A stretch of 64,000 nt of DNA from CF-118 sp035934385. Lineage in GTDB: Bacteria > Chloroflexota > Dormibacteria > Dormibacterales > Dormibacteraceae. The DNA is taken from the NCBI GenBank assembly GCA_035934385.1, contig DASYXY010000074.1, positions 1-64,000 of the forward strand, given 5' to 3'. Positions 39,598 through 49,189 of the stretch are shown piece after piece (within the stretch, counting starts at the first letter, position 1; every line of letters begins with the position of its first letter). The notes beneath the pieces were generated by a model. The model searched no databases, was not told the DNA's origin, and saw only the letters and a program-made list of their open reading frames with translations. Made by a program: the position numbers and the translations under genes.

Positions 39598-40635
39598 TCA
39601 CATGACGACGACGACCGTTCCCCGCGCGTGTCCTTCTCCGACGTGGCCGATAGCCTCGCCGGTCTGAGCCAGCGGATAGGTGCTGTCGATGACCGGCGTC
39701 ACCTTGCCGGCTTCGATGAGTTCCTTCAAGACGAGCAGGTCCGCGCGGTTCTGGAACTTGATGGCCGGACCCAGCTGCTGGTGCCCGAACATCGATGCAG
39801 CGGCCGTTTTGATCATGGTCCCGCTCGTGCCGAACCAAGGACCGCCCGAAGTGCCGTTGTTGGACTGCAGCTTGCCTGCGGGCGTGAGTGCGCGCCTGGT
39901 CTCCGACAGCGAGTGATTGCCCACGTTGTCGAGGATGAAGTCGTACCGCGGCCCGCCCTGAGTGAAGTCTTCCTTGGTGTAATCGATGACGTAGTCGGCG
40001 CCGATCGAGCGGACCATCTCGACGTTTTTCGCGCTGCATACGCCCGTCACCTCGGCGCCAAACGCCTTGGCGACCTGCACGGCGTATGTGCCCACGCCAC
40101 CCGACGCGCCGTTGATCAGGACCTTCATGCCTGGCTGGACATGGCCCTGGTCGCGAAGCAGCTGGAGAGCGGTGGAGGCGGAAACCCCAATCGCAGCAGC
40201 CTGCCCGAGGGTGATGTTGGCCGGCTTTGAGACGAATTGAGCTTCTGGAGCGCAAACGTACTCGGCAAATGCTCCCGTACACCAACCGAACACCTCGTCG
40301 CCTGGCCGGAGCTGAGTCACACCACTGCCCACAGAGTCGACGGTCCCGGCGATGTCGGTCCCCGGAATCCCGGTCTTCGGCAATACCTTTCCGAACGCCG
40401 GCCGCGCGATGTACGGCAGACCTTTCACGACCAACCAGTCACCGACGTGGACCGACGCCGAGTGGACCCGCACCAGCACTTCGCCGTCCTTTATCACCGG
40501 CATGGGCACGTCCAGAAATCTCAGAACCGCTGCGGGATCGCCGTACGGGCCCTTGACGATGGCTTTCATCGAGCCCCGCGCAGGAACAGAGATTGCCTCG
40601 GTCGATTCAACTCTTACGGCGGCGGTTATAGCCAT
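39598..40635 (-). CDS. MDR-family NAD(P)-dependent oxidoreductase, paralogue
   Basis: The protein has 345 aa. ATG 40635 has AGGAGG 6-7 nt upstream and is preferred over the internal MKAIVKG start. The family motifs are GTDIAGTVDSVG, PGDEVFGWC, VLINGASGGVGTYAVQVAKAFGAEVTGV and the end RGTVVVVM. It is very close to the downstream copy, so a recent tandem duplication is likely. An upstream SnoaL-type gene (64 bp away) is probably cotranscribed. Confidence 0.92.
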   Translation of the reverse strand: MAITAAVRVESTEAISVPARGSMKAIVKGPYGDPAAVLRFLDVPMPVIKDGEVLVRVHSASVHVGDWLVVKGLPYIARPAFGKVLPKTGIPGTDIAGTVDSVGSGVTQLRPGDEVFGWCTGAFAEYVCAPEAQFVSKPANITLGQAAAIGVSASTALQLLRDQGHVQPGMKVLINGASGGVGTYAVQVAKAFGAEVTGVCSAKNVEMVRSIGADYVIDYTKEDFTQGGPRYDFILDNVGNHSLSETRRALTPAGKLQSNNGTSGGPWFGTSGTMIKTAAASMFGHQQLGPAIKFQNRADLLVLKELIEAGKVTPVIDSTYPLAQTGEAIGHVGEGHARGTVVVVM

Positions 40636-40699
40636 GATCGGCCTCCTGTTTGTGGATGGCCCGGCTCCTCGGTGGGGCCGGGCCATTGACTGTTGGTGC

Positions 40700-41131
40700 T
40701 TAGACCGCGACGGGTGTCGGAAGCAGACCCAGCTGGCTCAACTGGTCCAGCTGGTCGAAGTAGATGCGAGCCTCAGCGATCTTTCCGTCTTCGACGCGAA
40801 GGATCTGGACGCCGTAGCCGACCACTTTCTTGTGAGTCGGCGGAATGGCGCCGGTCGGCGAGTCGAGGGGACCAGTGTGCGTTCCCTCCATCACGATCTC
40901 CTGGACAACCCAGGGGCCGCTCGTGATCTCGCTGCGGACCTTCATCTTGCCGTCAGGGAATGCCTTCAGCCAGGTCATGGCGTAAGCAGTCGCGTCCTTG
41001 GCGTTGGTGGCCTTGAAGCCGCCTGGCGCGTTGAACTTGATGTCGGCCGCGTGCAACGCGTACAGGGCAGTCTCATCGTGGGCGTTGAACGCGTCTACGA
41101 AACGGGCGGTCGTCTCTTTGACTTCAGGCAT
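40700..41131 (-). CDS. SnoaL-like ester cyclase-type protein
   Basis: The protein has 143 aa from ATG 41131, with GAGGAGGAG about 8 nt upstream. It has the NTF2-like fold: TARFVDAFNAHDETALYALHAADIKFNAPGGFKATN, then MTWLKAFPDG and VGYGVQILRVEDGKIAEARIYFDQ. These pockets serve cyclase, hydrolase or unknown roles. A -10-like TATAGT on the minus strand (41253-41248) may start transcription. It is followed by two MDR oxidoreductases in the same direction. Confidence 0.88.
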   Translation of the reverse strand: MPEVKETTARFVDAFNAHDETALYALHAADIKFNAPGGFKATNAKDATAYAMTWLKAFPDGKMKVRSEITSGPWVVQEIVMEGTHTGPLDSPTGAIPPTHKKVVGYGVQILRVEDGKIAEARIYFDQLDQLSQLGLLPTPVAV

Positions 41132-41283
41132 AGGGTCTCCTCCTCGGGAGTGTCCGCGAAGCGGGAGGGCCAAGAAGGCACCTGCCATCGGTGGCCGGCT
41201 ACCGCGAGGACTTCCAACACCCTCGCCTCAGTCCAGTAACAATGGGCACTATACCAGAAATGGTTGCGAGCCCGTGCTAATAT

Positions 41284-41607
41284 TTGCGAATCAAACGCCC
41301 GCGCGTACTTTCTGTGGCCGAAGCTGCTGCCGAGCTCAACGCGTCGGAGGCGTACGTGCGTCGATTGCTCTTGAGGCAGCGACTCTACGGAACCAAGTTG
41401 GGATTCGTGTGGGCCATATTCCCAGACGATCTAGAAGCTTTCAAACGATTGCGCCGTCCGCCCGGGCGACCTCGTAAGACGGTCGAAGGCGCGAACAAGG
41501 CCTCCGTCGCCCACATCGCCGACGAAAGAATGCGGGCGGGAACCGGGCGACTCCTTCGGCAACGCGGGAGCAGGACTCCGCTGGCGAAACCTAGACGCAA
41601 GCGCTAA
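41284..41607 (+). CDS. Excisionase/MerR-like HTH protein
   Basis: The protein has 107 aa. TTG 41284 is the first start. The N-terminal segment VLSVAEAAAELNASEAYVRRLLLRQRLYGTKLGFVWAIFPDDLEAFKRLRR (about 7-57) is a winged HTH of the HTH_17/excisionase type. A basic tail follows (RPPGRPRKT...KPRRKR) with an AT-hook-like GRPRK. No integrase or phage gene lies nearby, so it is more likely a chromosomal regulator or nucleoid-type protein. No SD is seen, so it may be leaderless. Confidence 0.78.
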   Translation: MRIKRPRVLSVAEAAAELNASEAYVRRLLLRQRLYGTKLGFVWAIFPDDLEAFKRLRRPPGRPRKTVEGANKASVAHIADERMRAGTGRLLRQRGSRTPLAKPRRKR

Positions 41608-41732
41608 CGGTCGCGACGTGGCTAGCCGGCGGGATGGTGCTCAAATCGATCAGGAATCGAGAAGCCTTGCTGTGGATCGGTCCTTAGCATGAGGCGCGTC
41701 CACGGGGACACCTACAAATTGGAGGAACGGTC

Positions 41733-42188
41733 ATGAGTGCCAAGAAGAAGCCGGCCAATATCACCCGCGTCAGGGCGTCCACTCTGCTCTCGGACGTAGA
41801 GCGAGCCGCAATGAAGGAGACCATCAGCGAGCGGAAGCGCGCGCTCGCGGGTGAGCCGGACGGGGAGAGCGACGTGCTGGCGAAGATCGCCGAGATGTCT
41901 GAACCGGATCGGGGCATGGCCAAGCGCCTCCATGCCGTGATCAAAGGCAGCGCCCCGAGCCTGTCACCGAGAACCTGGTACGGGATGCCCGCCTATACGA
42001 AGAACGGCAAGGTTGTGTGCTTCTTCAAGGCCGGGGAGAAGTACAAGTCGAGATACGCGACGTTCGGTTTCGAAGACGCTGCCAACCTCGACGACGGCGA
42101 TGCCTGGCCGACCTCCTACGCGCTGAAGAGGCTCACCGCTCCCGTCGAGGAAAAGATCGGCAAGCTGGTCAAGAAAGCGGCTCGCTGA
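41733..42188 (+). CDS. DUF1801/YdhG-like protein, paralogue
   Basis: The protein has 151 aa, with GGAGG 7-8 nt before ATG. It is the paralogue of 26894-27358: the core IHAVIKGSAPSLSPRTWYGMPAYTKNGKVVCFF (here LHAVIKG) and KYKSRYATFGFEDAANLDDG are nearly collinear, while the N-termini differ. The function is unknown. The 3' end is 8 bp from the convergent cyclase/AAA gene. Confidence 0.86.
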   Translation: MSAKKKPANITRVRASTLLSDVERAAMKETISERKRALAGEPDGESDVLAKIAEMSEPDRGMAKRLHAVIKGSAPSLSPRTWYGMPAYTKNGKVVCFFKAGEKYKSRYATFGFEDAANLDDGDAWPTSYALKRLTAPVEEKIGKLVKKAAR

Positions 42189-42196
42189 GGACGACG

Positions 42197-45100
42197 TCAC
42201 CCGGCGGGACGCACCGATTCCCCGTCCAGCAATTTCCGCGTGACGTCGGCCTCAGCGCGCGCCTGGTGAGCCACAAACCCGGCGAGAGCCCGCTCGAGTG
42301 CCGCCACTGCTCCGGGGCTGTCGCGGTGAGCGCTAGCGAGCAGACCTTCCGCCCGGTCACAGCACGGGCCCAAGAGGGCCAAGCCCGCCACCTGACTCCG
42401 CGCGAGCGGCACGAACTCTTCTAACGCGTCCCAATCCTCGAGAGCGCACAGAGCCTCGAGCATCGACCGCGCGTGGTCGGGTCCGTAGGTCCTGTTTTCC
42501 AACGCTTTGCCGCGAGACATCTGCCGTCCCTTCTCGGGGTCTCCGAGCGCAACCTCCAGCCTGGCCTGCCACGAAGTTGCGCCTTCGATGTCGTTCATCG
42601 GGTCCCCCACCAGGCGGGCCAGTTCGCGGGCGCGCTCGACATCGCCAGTCCTGGCGGCCAGTACCGCCCCGAGGACAGGCCCGTCTCGCACGAACTCGCA
42701 CTCGACCGCGGGGTCCTGGCGGAAGGCGTTGAGATGCTCCTCGAGCACCGGAGGGATCTCGTCCCAGCGACCGAGCTCATAAAGCGCCTCCATGACCGGA
42801 AATGTGCCGTGCATCATCTGGTGCGGGCTTGTCTCACGTGAAAGCTCCAGCGAGCGACGCGCCAGCTTGAGGCCTTCCTCGTAGTCGCCAGAGATGTGCA
42901 TGGTGGCGACAGCTGCCCGGCGGACGGCATCGCCCTGCTGCGCCCGTGACGGGAGCTGCTCGACCACCTCCAGCTCTCGCTTGGCCAGCTCGAGCATCTT
43001 CGCGTAACGCCCGGCCATCCCGTACAGGAGGCTCAATGCATTGTCCGCGTTCCAAACCAGCGCCGGTTGGCCGAGCGATTCAGCAACGGCGCGGGCCTGC
43101 TCGACTTCCGCAATGCGCTCCTGGAGCGGAATCGGATCTGGTTTGCTGCCCTGGCCGAATGGCTCGCTTCCGCGGTAGAGCCGCGAGACCCGGCCGAAGG
43201 CGGTCATGAGCCGGACCTTGACGGCCCTGTCTGTTACGCAAGCAAGACCCTCGTCCACGAACACCTGCGCCTGCGCCGGATCCGGGCTGCGCTTGAAACC
43301 TCCTGGGCTGCCCGCCATCATCTCGGCCACCTTCGCGCAGAGCCGCGCCCGGTCGCCGTCACGACCCATGCGCCGAGCGATCTCGTGCGCCTCCGCATAT
43401 GCCTGCAAGGCAGCATCACCTTGATAGGCCGACTCGTGGTCGTCGCCCAGCTCCTCGAGCGAGCGCGACCTTTCTTCGGTTCCCGACGCGATATCGACCG
43501 CCTGGCGATGGAGCTCGATCGCTTTGTCGACCGCGAATCGCCGCCGTGCGTTGGCTCCGGCACGAATCAATTGATTGAATGCCTTGACGCGGATGGGCTC
43601 CCGCTCGGAGGCATTCCAGGCGAGATCCACGTCGTCTCCTGCCACCGCAAGGCGGTAGTGATCCGCGATGAGCTCTCCGAACTCATCAGCCCGGTCCCCA
43701 GCCAGCTCCTCGATCCAGGCCCCCACCTCGGCGTGCGCCTTCGCCCGGCGCGACTTGGGCAGCGAGGCATAAGCGACGTCGCGAACCAGCGTGTGCTTGA
43801 ACGAGTACTCGGGCTGGCTGGCGAGGCTGGACGCCGCCCGTGCGCTGACGAACCCGCGCCTTTCGAGCGCAAGCAGCGCGGCTGGGACTGTGTCGCCCAG
43901 GCTGCGATTCAGCGGTTCGGCCCAGAACACCTTGCCGATGACAGCCGCCTCCTGCAGCACTTGCTTCTCAGCGTCGGGAATCGCGTCGATGCGGGCCGAC
44001 AGCAGCGCGACGAGCGAGTCGGGCAGTGGCCAGGTCGTGATTCCCGTGGTGATGCGCCACCGATCTCCATCGCGAACGAGGGCCCCTTCTTCCATGAGGC
44101 GGCGAATTATTTCCTCGAGGAAGAACGGGTTCCCTTCCGCCTTGGCAAGGACCACGGCCGCCATCGCGGCAGGCAGGTCGGCCTCGCTGAGCAGCGCCCC
44201 CAGCAGCACTTGACTGTATGTAGGCGAGAGCGGTCGCAAGGACAACGTCGAGAAGTCTTCGCTGCCTCCGCCGAAACCGGCGTGCAGCTCCGTCAGGTCG
44301 GGCCGAGCGGTTCCGATCACCAGAAGCGGCCCGGTGGAACGGCCGATGACGCGCTCCAACATGTCCAGCAGTGGGCGGCCTGCCCAATGAAGGTCCTCGA
44401 CGATCCAGATGCACGGTTCGGTGGCGGCCAGGACGCTCGCGAACCGAGGCCATGCCCAGGCGAGCTCGTCGGCTACGTCCTGGGGTGCCATGGCCGCAAT
44501 GCGGCTTTCAGGGATCGCGATGCCGGCGCTGGCGGCCAGCGCTTCGACGGTCCGCTCATCCGCAATGGCCGCTCGGAGCTTGGTCACGGCCACCGAGCTG
44601 GAGTCGTCCAGCCGCATGTCGCTCGCCGCCCGAAGGATCTCGCCGAGGGCCCAGTAGGTGATGCCGTGGCCGGCGGCGAGACATCGCCCCAGCAAAATGC
44701 GAGCAGTTGGCTGACGAGCACTGACGCCGGCAACGAATTCCTGGACCAGTCGGCTCTTGCCGACGCCGGCCGGCCCAAGAACCGTGACCAGTCGCGGGCG
44801 GCGCGTCTCCAGGACATCGTCGAGCTGGCTCCATAGAGCCTGTAGCTCGGCCGATCGGCCCACGAGCGGGGTCGTGAGTCCACGCACGCCGCGCGACGGC
44901 GCGAACGTCGGGCTCAGGATCCGGCGCGCCATGACTCGTTCACGTTTCCCCTTTAAGGTGAGCTCGATCGGGTCGGAGAAGAGGAATGCGTGACGGGAGG
45001 CGAGATACGTACGCTCACCGACCAGCACGCTGTCGGGCTCCGCTTCGGCCTGCAACCGCGCTGCGATGTTGACCGGCTCGCCCGACACCAGGCGCTGGCT

Positions 45101-45460
45101 GCCGTCGCCGGTGGCGCCGGTCACGACGTCTCCGGTGTTGACCCCCACCCGCATGTGCAGGCTCAGGCCGTGACGAGACTCCAGCTCGACGTTGAGGGTG
45201 CGCAGTCGCTCCATCATCTCGAGCGCAGCGCTCAGGGCTCGCTGTGCGTCGTCCTCACGTACGGCGGGCACGCCAAAGACCGCCATGACTGCGTCGCCGA
45301 TGAACTTCTCGACAGTTCCGCCCCAGGAGTTAACGGCCGCGGCCATCGCATTGAAGTAGGAGTCGAGTACGGAGCGCAGCCGCTCCGGGTCTAGCCCGTC
45401 AGCGAGGGAGGTGGACCCCACGACATCCGCAAACAAAACGGTGACGAGCTTTCGCTCCAT
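42197..45460 (-). CDS. Adenylate cyclase-AAA ATPase-TPR regulator
   Basis: The protein has 1087 aa. Residues about 1-175 are a class III cyclase domain: VTVLFADVVGSTSLADGL (metal Asp12), IGDAVMAVFGVP (second Asp) and VSGEPVNIAARLQ. Then comes an AAA module (PLVGRSAELQALWSQL, Walker A VLGPAGVGKSRLV near 228-240, Walker B CIWIVEDLHWAG near 345-356). Residues about 600-1087 are TPR-like helices. The layout equals that of mycobacterial Rv0386/Rv1358-like and other CyaA-AAA proteins, without a LuxR tail. It is likely a cytoplasmic signal integrator that makes cAMP or uses the cyclase as a sensor. Confidence 0.9.
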   Translation of the reverse strand: MERKLVTVLFADVVGSTSLADGLDPERLRSVLDSYFNAMAAAVNSWGGTVEKFIGDAVMAVFGVPAVREDDAQRALSAALEMMERLRTLNVELESRHGLSLHMRVGVNTGDVVTGATGDGSQRLVSGEPVNIAARLQAEAEPDSVLVGERTYLASRHAFLFSDPIELTLKGKRERVMARRILSPTFAPSRGVRGLTTPLVGRSAELQALWSQLDDVLETRRPRLVTVLGPAGVGKSRLVQEFVAGVSARQPTARILLGRCLAAGHGITYWALGEILRAASDMRLDDSSSVAVTKLRAAIADERTVEALAASAGIAIPESRIAAMAPQDVADELAWAWPRFASVLAATEPCIWIVEDLHWAGRPLLDMLERVIGRSTGPLLVIGTARPDLTELHAGFGGGSEDFSTLSLRPLSPTYSQVLLGALLSEADLPAAMAAVVLAKAEGNPFFLEEIIRRLMEEGALVRDGDRWRITTGITTWPLPDSLVALLSARIDAIPDAEKQVLQEAAVIGKVFWAEPLNRSLGDTVPAALLALERRGFVSARAASSLASQPEYSFKHTLVRDVAYASLPKSRRAKAHAEVGAWIEELAGDRADEFGELIADHYRLAVAGDDVDLAWNASEREPIRVKAFNQLIRAGANARRRFAVDKAIELHRQAVDIASGTEERSRSLEELGDDHESAYQGDAALQAYAEAHEIARRMGRDGDRARLCAKVAEMMAGSPGGFKRSPDPAQAQVFVDEGLACVTDRAVKVRLMTAFGRVSRLYRGSEPFGQGSKPDPIPLQERIAEVEQARAVAESLGQPALVWNADNALSLLYGMAGRYAKMLELAKRELEVVEQLPSRAQQGDAVRRAAVATMHISGDYEEGLKLARRSLELSRETSPHQMMHGTFPVMEALYELGRWDEIPPVLEEHLNAFRQDPAVECEFVRDGPVLGAVLAARTGDVERARELARLVGDPMNDIEGATSWQARLEVALGDPEKGRQMSRGKALENRTYGPDHARSMLEALCALEDWDALEEFVPLARSQVAGLALLGPCCDRAEGLLASAHRDSPGAVAALERALAGFVAHQARAEADVTRKLLDGESVRPAG

Positions 45461-45517
45461 GAGGCGCCACCCATAGTAGGCGCGGTCCCTGATTCGCAGG
45501 CGCTGCTGCTTAGTTGG

Positions 45518-45982
45518 TCATCGCTTCTTGTGCCCGAAGAAGGGCATCGCGGCGGCTTGCTTCATCCACGAGGCCGCGAGGCGCTCGTCGAGATCTTCCA
45601 CCGATGCCAGCTCGACGCCCCGTGTGGACTTGCCCATCCCGACGGGAGTCACCGGCGGTTCCGGCTCGAGCTCGGTGCCGCGTATGAACATCAATTTGAT
45701 ATGGCCGACAAAGGCGCCGGACGTGAAGCACCAGCCGCCGCCCACACCGTAGTAGGCCATACCCCACTTCACAGCACGCCGGAGGTCCGATAGCTGCTCG
45801 GCCGCCAGGGCATCGATCCGCTCGGCGATGCCGCGCTGAGGCTGCGGCAAGCTGGCGATATAGGCGAACACTGGCCCGTCGCCCTCCGCGGCCTTCGCGG
45901 GGCTTGCCTTGCCCGTCATCGCGACCAGCAGCCGGGGCGTCTTGGAGTTGGCGGTCTTGGCGGACGTCCTCGACGACTTCAT
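45518..45982 (-). CDS. DUF1801 domain protein
   Basis: The protein has 154 aa from ATG 45982. The core is VFAYIASLPQPQRGIAERIDALAAEQLSDLRRAVKWGMAYYGVGGGWCFTSGAFVGHIKLMF, the DUF1801 pattern, following a basic N-terminus (1-30). The function is unknown. The region just upstream of the ATG is a 45-bp element also found at 60985-61029, so its start and promoter are part of a duplicated module. Confidence 0.85.
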   Translation of the reverse strand: MKSSRTSAKTANSKTPRLLVAMTGKASPAKAAEGDGPVFAYIASLPQPQRGIAERIDALAAEQLSDLRRAVKWGMAYYGVGGGWCFTSGAFVGHIKLMFIRGTELEPEPPVTPVGMGKSTRGVELASVEDLDERLAASWMKQAAAMPFFGHKKR

Positions 45983-46021
45983 CCGACGATTGAGACTCCA
46001 TTGCCTGGTGAAACTAATCGC
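45977..46021 (-). repeat. Copy A of duplicated 45-bp leader element
   Basis: This stretch matches 60985-61029 at 40 of 45 bases without gaps. On the minus strand it begins GCGATTAG, ends CAATCG-N3-ATGAAG, and its ends form an imperfect inverted repeat (CGATTAG and CTCAATCG). In this copy the ATGAAG starts the DUF1801 gene. No -35/-10 pair is obvious, so it could be an operator, an RNA leader or a small mobile element. Confidence 0.75.
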
Positions 46022-46041
46022 GGGCGAGGGGCGCGCTCAGG

Positions 46042-49000
46042 TCAGATGCACTTGTGGTCGATCAGGGTGATCAGGATGAACCCCACCCCGAGGGCGGCGT
46101 CGAGGCCCGCAAGTCCGGCTTCGCCGAGACCAAGCCATGGTTGAACCGCGCTGAATGGCGTGCCTGGATCCGCCCCGCCTTCGAAGATGGTGATCACGCA
46201 GCACTCCGTAGCCAGGACGTTGACCCCGACGCAGAAGAATGGGAAGACCGCCGCGGCGAACGAGCACATGACCGCAACCATCGCGACCTGCAGCGCGAAG
46301 CTGTCGAAGCCGCTGAGTTTGCATCCCAGGGCCAGGAAACCGCCGCCGGTACTGTCCAGGAGCACGGCCTTCGCCACGCCCGTGTGTGGGTCGACGACCC
46401 ACAGGGCATCTGCCGCGCCGTTGGCCGGCACCACCAGGTGTTGATCCCCTATGTACACCCGCGCGATCGCGTTCCAGGACTGGAGCTTTTCCGCAGGCAC
46501 GGTCTTGAGCCAGTCATTGAGGTGGCCGTAGTCGTTGTTTTGGATTCCAACCATCGCCACGCCCGAAAGCCGTGAATAGGCGGTATCGGCGAAGGTCGCC
46601 GCTTCGTTCGCGCACTGCGCCACCGAAGTGGCAACCGCGGCCTTGAAGGCCGCGTGCTTGTCGGTCGTGACGGGCACGAGCTCGTTGGCGCCGACTGCGA
46701 GGTCGGCGTGGACCTCGATCGCCGATCCGGTCGGGTTGCGGCCCTGGATGATCGCCACCCTCATCCCAGGCACGCAATCGGGATCGATCGTGCTCGGGCG
46801 CAGCAGAGCGGGCAGCATCACAGGCGTTGACGTGACGCCGTTGGGAACAGCCTTCAGGATCTGATCGTGCGACGCCTGACCCCAGATGGGGACCAGCGGC
46901 GCAGCGGTGAGAAATGAGGTGATGACGTCGTCGAGCAGCGCAGCCTGCGTCGGCGTCCCTGGTTCCACGGCGATGGTCGTGATGCCATCCATCGCGGCAC
47001 GGGTCTCGATCACGGCCGCTGGGTCAGACTGGCCGGCGATCGGATCGTTGTGGAGCTGGACGCCGGCGATGCGGCGCTGCACATAAACGCTTCCGTACTG
47101 GATCGTGATGTACAGGCCGGCAAACGACGGCGGCGGCACCGGCTGCGCCGGCACCTGGTACGTGACCGTGGCCACGGGCTGTGAATGGCCCGCCAGTCCG
47201 ATCGTGACGGTGCGCTGCGACGGACCGCTGGTCGGCGCCTGGTAGCGAATGCGGTAACCGCCACCGATCCACTTCGCCGCCGCGGCGCCGGCCAGGTTCG
47301 CGACTTTGCCGGGGGTCGCCGGGTCGCCGATGTCGAACTGCTGTCCTCCGCTCAGGGACACGATTTGCTGGCCGTTGCCAGTCTTGTAGTTGCCGACCGG
47401 CATGAAATAGACCGGCACCCCCGACGCGACCAGGCGACGCTGGTAGTAAGCAGTCCGTACGGAGTTGGGGTCGAGGACGTCGGCATCGCCCACCTCGATA
47501 ACGGCGCTGATGCGCTGGTCGAGGGCAGCTCCGCCGACGCTGCGCCACGGATCGTCAGCGTCGGCGATTCCGCTGAAAGCCGCGAGAAGGCCCGCCTGCG
47601 TCGGCGGGGCCCAACTGCCGGCCACAGGTTCGTTGCCTGGCCTGATGACCTGGACGTCAAACGGAGTCTTGGCCGCCTGCGCCATGATGGCCGACGCCAG
47701 CGAGGCGGCGAACGCCTGCTTGGCGGCGTCGTCCTTGAACGGGGTCGGTTCGGGCAGGCCCTCATAGATGACCAGTACGCGCGCGCGTGGCTGGCTGTCG
47801 GCGTTCGAGTACAGCACGAAGCTGTCCACCGCCTTGCCCTGCTCTTTGATGCTGAAGGCCGGGCCGTCGAGCCCCTCGACGGGGTTGCCGGATCCATCCC
47901 TGAGGGCGCACTCGAGATAGACGTCGGGGAACGATCCGGCCAACACCGTGCCCTGGATCGATTTCACGCTCGCGATGGCGGTTTTCCGGTCCGCCCCAGA
48001 AAGGACCTTGATCTGCCCGTAGGGCCCGGTCAGCGTGTCGGTCGTCGTCGCGCCGCTGGCCACGCTGGTCGGGCCGAGCACGTCGCCGTGAACGGTGATG
48101 TACGGGCCCATCGCGATCAAGGAGGCCTGCTTGTCCTCCGGCAAGGAGTCGTTCTGCAGCCGCAACACGGGGATTCGGACCGGGAGATTGCCGAGGCGCG
48201 AGTCCAGAACGGCCTTCGGGCCCTGCGGCGGAATGAAGCCCAGGAGCAGCTGGTGCCCGAAGACCTGGTCCGCCGGCCAGCTCGCCTTGACAAGATCGAT
48301 GATCTGCTCGCGCGACGTGGTTGCGCCGAGCGCCGGATTGCACAGGGCGGAAACGGTGAAGATCACGGTCGACGTGTCGAACTCGGAGCGTGGGTTCAGG
48401 TGTGCAGGCGGCGCGTCGACCACCCCGATGTCGCCCATCGCGAAGGCGTATCGCTTCTTGCCACCCTCTTCGAAGACAACAACCGGCACTGCCTGAGGAA
48501 GCAGGTCGTCCCGTGTCCGCGCGACCTGCGCTGCCGTCGGAAGCACGCTCATGATGGCGGTCGCCGGATCGGGTCCGGGGTTGAAGGCGTGCTGGGCCGG
48601 GGGAGCGGAGACGCTGGCTTGCTTCAGCAGGGTTCGTGCAAGGTCGATGCGAGCCTTGTCTGGCGAAAAAGCCGGCGCGGGACGCGGCCTGTACAGGGCA
48701 GCCACGTCGACGCTGGACGGGCGGTCCGCCATCTGGACCTCGGCCTTGAATCCCGCCTGGTTCAGCAGCTCGGCCAGCACGTCCGCCCGATCGCGCAGGG
48801 TGCCGAGTCCGGCCCGAAGCGTGGCGGCCGAGCCCCAGCGGCGGCTCTGGGTAGCATCGCCCGTCCCGTCCATGACCGGCACGACTGCGATCCGGTCGCG
48901 AACGAATTCGACGATCTTCGTCGCATCCCGGGTCGCAGCGATGTCGGCCGCCCGCTGGGCGAGGTGGTCTGGGCTCGACAGCACGGCCTGATGCAGGAGC

Positions 49001-49167
49001 CTCAACGCCTGCTCCTCAGGGCTGCTGCCAGGCGGGACCTGAACGGCCGAAGCCGCCTGGCTGGCCTGGCCGAAAGTGCAGGCGTCCAGGTACAGGAGGA
49101 GCGACAGCGCGCTCGTGGCGATCACGAACTCGCGGCGCGACATCCTCGCGTCGAAGATGCCGTCCAT
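46042..49167 (-). CDS. Large Tat-exported lipoprotein, unrecognised
   Basis: The protein has 1041 aa. Arg11-Arg12 in MSRREFV (Tat) and a lipobox ending Cys30 (LYLDAC) point to Tat export and lipidation. Residues about 60-140 resemble a transglutaminase-like core (FVRDRIAVVPVMDG, RDRADVLAELLNQAGFKAEVQ), but the usual Cys is absent. Around 440-560 there is a vWA-like alternation (RVLVIYEGLPEP, MAQAAKTPFDVQVI). The C-terminus has a hydrophobic stretch with clustered Cys (FFCVGVNVLATECCVITIF, near 980-1000). No named family is recognised. It is the main gene of a three-gene secreted operon. Confidence 0.78.
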   Translation of the reverse strand: MDGIFDARMSRREFVIATSALSLLLYLDACTFGQASQAASAVQVPPGSSPEEQALRLLHQAVLSSPDHLAQRAADIAATRDATKIVEFVRDRIAVVPVMDGTGDATQSRRWGSAATLRAGLGTLRDRADVLAELLNQAGFKAEVQMADRPSSVDVAALYRPRPAPAFSPDKARIDLARTLLKQASVSAPPAQHAFNPGPDPATAIMSVLPTAAQVARTRDDLLPQAVPVVVFEEGGKKRYAFAMGDIGVVDAPPAHLNPRSEFDTSTVIFTVSALCNPALGATTSREQIIDLVKASWPADQVFGHQLLLGFIPPQGPKAVLDSRLGNLPVRIPVLRLQNDSLPEDKQASLIAMGPYITVHGDVLGPTSVASGATTTDTLTGPYGQIKVLSGADRKTAIASVKSIQGTVLAGSFPDVYLECALRDGSGNPVEGLDGPAFSIKEQGKAVDSFVLYSNADSQPRARVLVIYEGLPEPTPFKDDAAKQAFAASLASAIMAQAAKTPFDVQVIRPGNEPVAGSWAPPTQAGLLAAFSGIADADDPWRSVGGAALDQRISAVIEVGDADVLDPNSVRTAYYQRRLVASGVPVYFMPVGNYKTGNGQQIVSLSGGQQFDIGDPATPGKVANLAGAAAAKWIGGGYRIRYQAPTSGPSQRTVTIGLAGHSQPVATVTYQVPAQPVPPPSFAGLYITIQYGSVYVQRRIAGVQLHNDPIAGQSDPAAVIETRAAMDGITTIAVEPGTPTQAALLDDVITSFLTAAPLVPIWGQASHDQILKAVPNGVTSTPVMLPALLRPSTIDPDCVPGMRVAIIQGRNPTGSAIEVHADLAVGANELVPVTTDKHAAFKAAVATSVAQCANEAATFADTAYSRLSGVAMVGIQNNDYGHLNDWLKTVPAEKLQSWNAIARVYIGDQHLVVPANGAADALWVVDPHTGVAKAVLLDSTGGGFLALGCKLSGFDSFALQVAMVAVMCSFAAAVFPFFCVGVNVLATECCVITIFEGGADPGTPFSAVQPWLGLGEAGLAGLDAALGVGFILITLIDHKCI

Positions 49168-49189
49168 GCTCAGCTCGGGAACAGAGCGG

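Noticed and set aside
41284..41607. Phage or integrated element marked by the excisionase-like HTH
   Set aside because: No integrase, attachment-site repeat or phage gene was found nearby.
43067..44836. 589-aa plus-strand ORF
   Set aside because: It is antisense to the cyclase/AAA gene, with random composition and no family motifs.
45510..46001. Alternative minus-strand ORF starting MESQSS
   Set aside because: It overlaps the DUF1801 gene in another frame; the DUF1801 frame has the conserved family core.
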